Part shown: positions 62,534-64,000 of the stretch, piece by piece
Numbering within the stretch: position 1 is the first letter of the stretch
How the letters are laid out: every line of letters begins with the position of its first letter
Assembly (NCBI GenBank): GCA_035575515.1
Contig: DATLXU010000062.1
Location: 21,541 to 85,540, forward strand
DNA: 64,000 bases
DNA from: DATLXU01 sp035575515
GTDB taxonomy: Bacteria; Acidobacteriota; Blastocatellia; UBA7656
Direction of reading: 5' to 3'
Program-made: the position numbers and the translations under genes
The notes under the pieces: generated by a model
What the model saw: only the letters and a program-made list of their open reading frames with translations
The model's database searches: none
Told to the model about the DNA's origin: nothing

Positions 62534-62626
62534 CTTGTTAGGCGACCACAGCTTTACGACTGCAAAGAAATAGCGGTTTCACCTGAGCGGGCAATTCCTA
62601 GTGCTATACAACCTGAGCGCCGCGCG

Positions 62627-62647
62627 AATTGATGTTAAATCAATTCA
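62627..62647. promoter_or_regulatory. Operator-like palindrome in the ATP-grasp leader
   Basis: GAATTGAT-GTTAA-ATCAATTC is a perfect 8-bp inverted repeat with a 5-bp centre. It lies about 20-40 bp downstream of the inferred start of the ATP-grasp transcript and about 95 bp before ATG 62533, a position that fits repressor binding. Confidence 0.4.
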
Positions 62648-62674
62648 ACTACACATCGGGGATTCCGTCGGGGA

Positions 62675-62703
62675 TTATACGATTAGCTGAGGCTATCAAC
62701 AAG
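62675..62703 (-). promoter_or_regulatory. Candidate promoter of the ATP-grasp pair
   Basis: On the minus strand: TTGTTG (62703-62698), a 17-bp spacer, then a perfect TATAAT (62680-62675). It gives a leader of about 135 nt carrying the palindrome at 62627. Confidence 0.45.
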
Positions 62704-62774
62704 CATGATAATTGTTGAGGGTATCGCGGCTTTCATCAGCCTGCATCAGCGGGCTGCGCGCGACGCTGAAAGTG

Positions 62775-63461
62775 TAGAGTAGGAGCAAAGCGCGTGGCAT
62801 CGGACTAGCGGCTCTGGTTCTCCCAGAGCAAAGCACGTTGTCCTTCGCTCCCCTCTCCGAACCGGACTTGCCACTTTCACGGCATCCGGCTCTCCATCCG
62901 TCGGTCTGACTCAGTTTTCTCTTTGTGACACTCGATGCAAAGTGTCCAAAGATTTTCTTGTCCATTTGCATCCACTGGCCTTTTTAACCCTCTTACTGGT
63001 CTTATGTGGTCAACCCTTGCTTCGTGTGCCTCTACTGCTTTATCACACATCTGGCAGGTGTGCCTATCTCTGTGTAAAACGATTGGGCGCAGGTCTGCCC
63101 TCGCAGGTCTTGCCTCATAACCAGTCCAGTAGCTTTCTTGCGGAAGTTCTTCCCGCACGACCCGCTCCTGTGTTGTGTAAGGGTTCGGCTTTTGGAAGCG
63201 TTTATTATAGGTCAATGCCCGAAACTCAGTTGCCCTTTTGAGGCGATATTCTTTGCTGGCGAGTCCACTCTCTCGCCCGTATCGTCTCATTACTTCTGGC
63301 ATCGTGAGTTGGTCTTTTCTCCCTAGCCAGTGGGCCATACGCCAGAAGATTTCGTACTCTATCCTTGCAAATTGAGTGCTCGCCTTGCTGGTGTATTGAT
63401 AGTATCGGCACCACCCGTTGATGATTCTGTTGATCGCCGCCAGGTTCCTGGTGGCTTTGAT
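62775..63461 (-). mobile_element. 5'-truncated group II intron
   Basis: On the minus strand the sequence has the end of an intron-encoded protein and then a characteristic domain V hairpin: GAGCCGGATGCC, GTGAAAGTGGCAAG, TCCGGTTCGGAG (62892-62855). This matches the usual bacterial domain V layout, in which stem, GAAA-like loop and second strand pair. Beyond it is a domain VI-like stem (GGAGC...GCTCC) and a TACTCTAC end near 62775. The 5' half of the intron, including domains I-IV and the RT core, is missing. The break is at about 63462, next to the transposase fragment. Confidence 0.75.
62877..63461 (-). pseudogene. Group II intron maturase/HNH fragment
   Basis: C-terminal 194 codons of an intron-encoded reverse transcriptase. 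Reading from the break: INRIINGWCRYYQYTSKAST is the maturase domain X signature, then FARIEYEIFWRMAHWLGRK; the last 90 residues form an HNH endonuclease (CQMCDKAVEAHEARVDHIRPV...ENLWTLCIECHKEKT). The stop codon lies within intron domain V, as is usual. There is no RT catalytic domain and an in-frame TAG marks the break, so it cannot be functional alone. Confidence 0.8.
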
Positions 63462-63465
63462 CTAG

Positions 63466-64000
63466 GTGCGCAACGTCAATCTTGCTGAGATTGCAACGGT
63501 TTTTCCTGGTCGTGCTAAGGAGAAATCCCACTACAAACGCATCCAGCGTTTCTTGCGTTTCTTCCAGATCAGCTATGCCCGCATCGCTGCCTTGATCGTG
63601 GCGCTGATGGGCGTGCCACGCCTCTGGGCGCTGACTTTGGATCGCGGCAATTGGCAACTCGGCCAAACCCCGTTGAACATTCTGGTGCCGGGCATTGTTT
63701 ATAAAGGCGTTGCCATCCCGGTGTTGTGGACCCTGCTTGCGAAGAAAGGCAACCCCAACACGGCCGAACGCCAGGCCCTTGTCTGTGAGTTCACAGCTTT
63801 GTCTGGCAGCGATTCGACCCTTTATTTGTCTGCAGATCGTGAGTTTATCGGCAAGACCTGGTTCCAGTGGCTGAAGGCCAATCAGATCGCTTTTCGCATC
63901 CGGGTTCGCGACAATAGCCAAATCACTAACGGGCGCGGCCAGGTGGTGGCGGCGCGGCGAGTGGTTTCGCCAGCAGGCGATCAATCAACCCTTGAGCTTT
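63466..64000 (+). pseudogene. IS4-family transposase, 5'-truncated, runs off window
   Basis: 178 codons open to the window end, read from a GTG just after an in-frame TAG. Motifs: NVNLAEIATVFPGRAKEKS, KRIQRFLRFFQ, LTLDRGNWQLG (first Asp of DDE), ILVPGIVYKGVAIPVLWTLLAKKGN and LSADREFIGKTWFQWL (second Asp). The normal N-terminal about 30-40 residues and the left inverted repeat are missing; the 3' end and the catalytic Glu lie beyond the window. Whether the usual LDRTNW Thr to Gly change matters is unknown. The break coincides with that of the group II intron. Confidence 0.8.

Larger units (their letters stand above)
62534..62876. other. 343-bp gap upstream of the ATP-grasp pair and intron end
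   Basis: Contains the promoter at 62675-62703, the palindrome at 62627-62647 and the 3' structural end of a group II intron (from about 62775). From 62704 to 62774 nothing further is seen. Confidence 0.5.

Overview
The window looks like chromosomal DNA of a GC-rich, Gram-negative-type bacterium, most likely an Acidobacteriota (Blastocatellia-like) lineage. This is inferred from gene content: an Oar-like TonB receptor with a carboxypeptidase-regulatory domain, Ser/Thr kinases fused to TPR or beta-helix sensors, DUF885 and S41 secreted peptidases, paired GMC oxidoreductases with a DUF1080 protein, and an F420-type LLM oxidoreductase. No 16S gene or other taxonomic marker is present, so the assignment is tentative.

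Layout. (1) 1-12.2 kb: a one-direction Tad/Flp pilus operon (prepilin peptidase, two TadE-like minor pilins, CpaB, secretin, TadG, CpaE, CpaF, TadB, TadC), followed by a 29-residue membrane protein, a DUF192 protein, a TadD-like TPR lipoprotein and an SH3 plus M15-like protein. The major Flp pilin is not in the window and is probably upstream. (2) 12.2-17.6 kb: two divergent Ser/Thr kinases, one with an extracytoplasmic beta-helix, the other with a TolB/FlgO-like domain and TPRs. (3) 17.7-30.7 kb: P-type ATPase, DUF885 peptidase, serpin lipoprotein, RNase H-like exonuclease, two alpha/beta hydrolases, a zinc-ribbon/LiaF-like protein, tRNA-Asn, a BON lipoprotein and malic enzyme. (4) 30.7-32.2 kb: a decayed delta-60 repeat gene. 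(5) 32.2-36.4 kb: leuB, a cupin, leuA lacking the leucine-binding domain, and a divergent LysR regulator. (6) 36.4-44.7 kb: a probable sugar-oxidation locus (two GMC oxidoreductases, a Tat-exported sugar isomerase-like protein, DUF1080, an MFS symporter) plus an LLM oxidoreductase. (7) 44.7-53.0 kb: a small secreted protein, the TonB receptor, a GT9-like protein, a PfkB kinase and an S41 protease. (8) 53.6-60.4 kb: korAB (2-oxoacid:ferredoxin oxidoreductase) and sucC with a BNR-repeat protein between them. (9) 60.4-62.5 kb: two overlapping ATP-grasp ligases. (10) 62.8-64.0 kb: a 5'-truncated group II intron abutting a 5'-truncated IS4-type transposase.

How the genes relate. The Tad block is one secretion/pilus machine. 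KorAB plus SucC can run the 2-oxoglutarate to succinate steps of the TCA cycle with ferredoxin, though sucD is not adjacent. leuA and leuB supply two leucine steps, but leuCD are elsewhere. The GMC/DUF1080/isomerase/transporter genes fit a keto-sugar route.

The most unusual pattern is non-coding. At least seven intergenic elements are imperfect inverted repeats whose arms are mostly built of tandem, roughly 7-bp units of different sequence from site to site (AGTCCGA, GGCCACT/GACCACC, GCAGCAG, GTCAGGA, GGCAAAA, and CCGCAGAG types). Two of them contain the stop codon of the upstream gene in the left arm and end within 2-9 bp of the next start codon.
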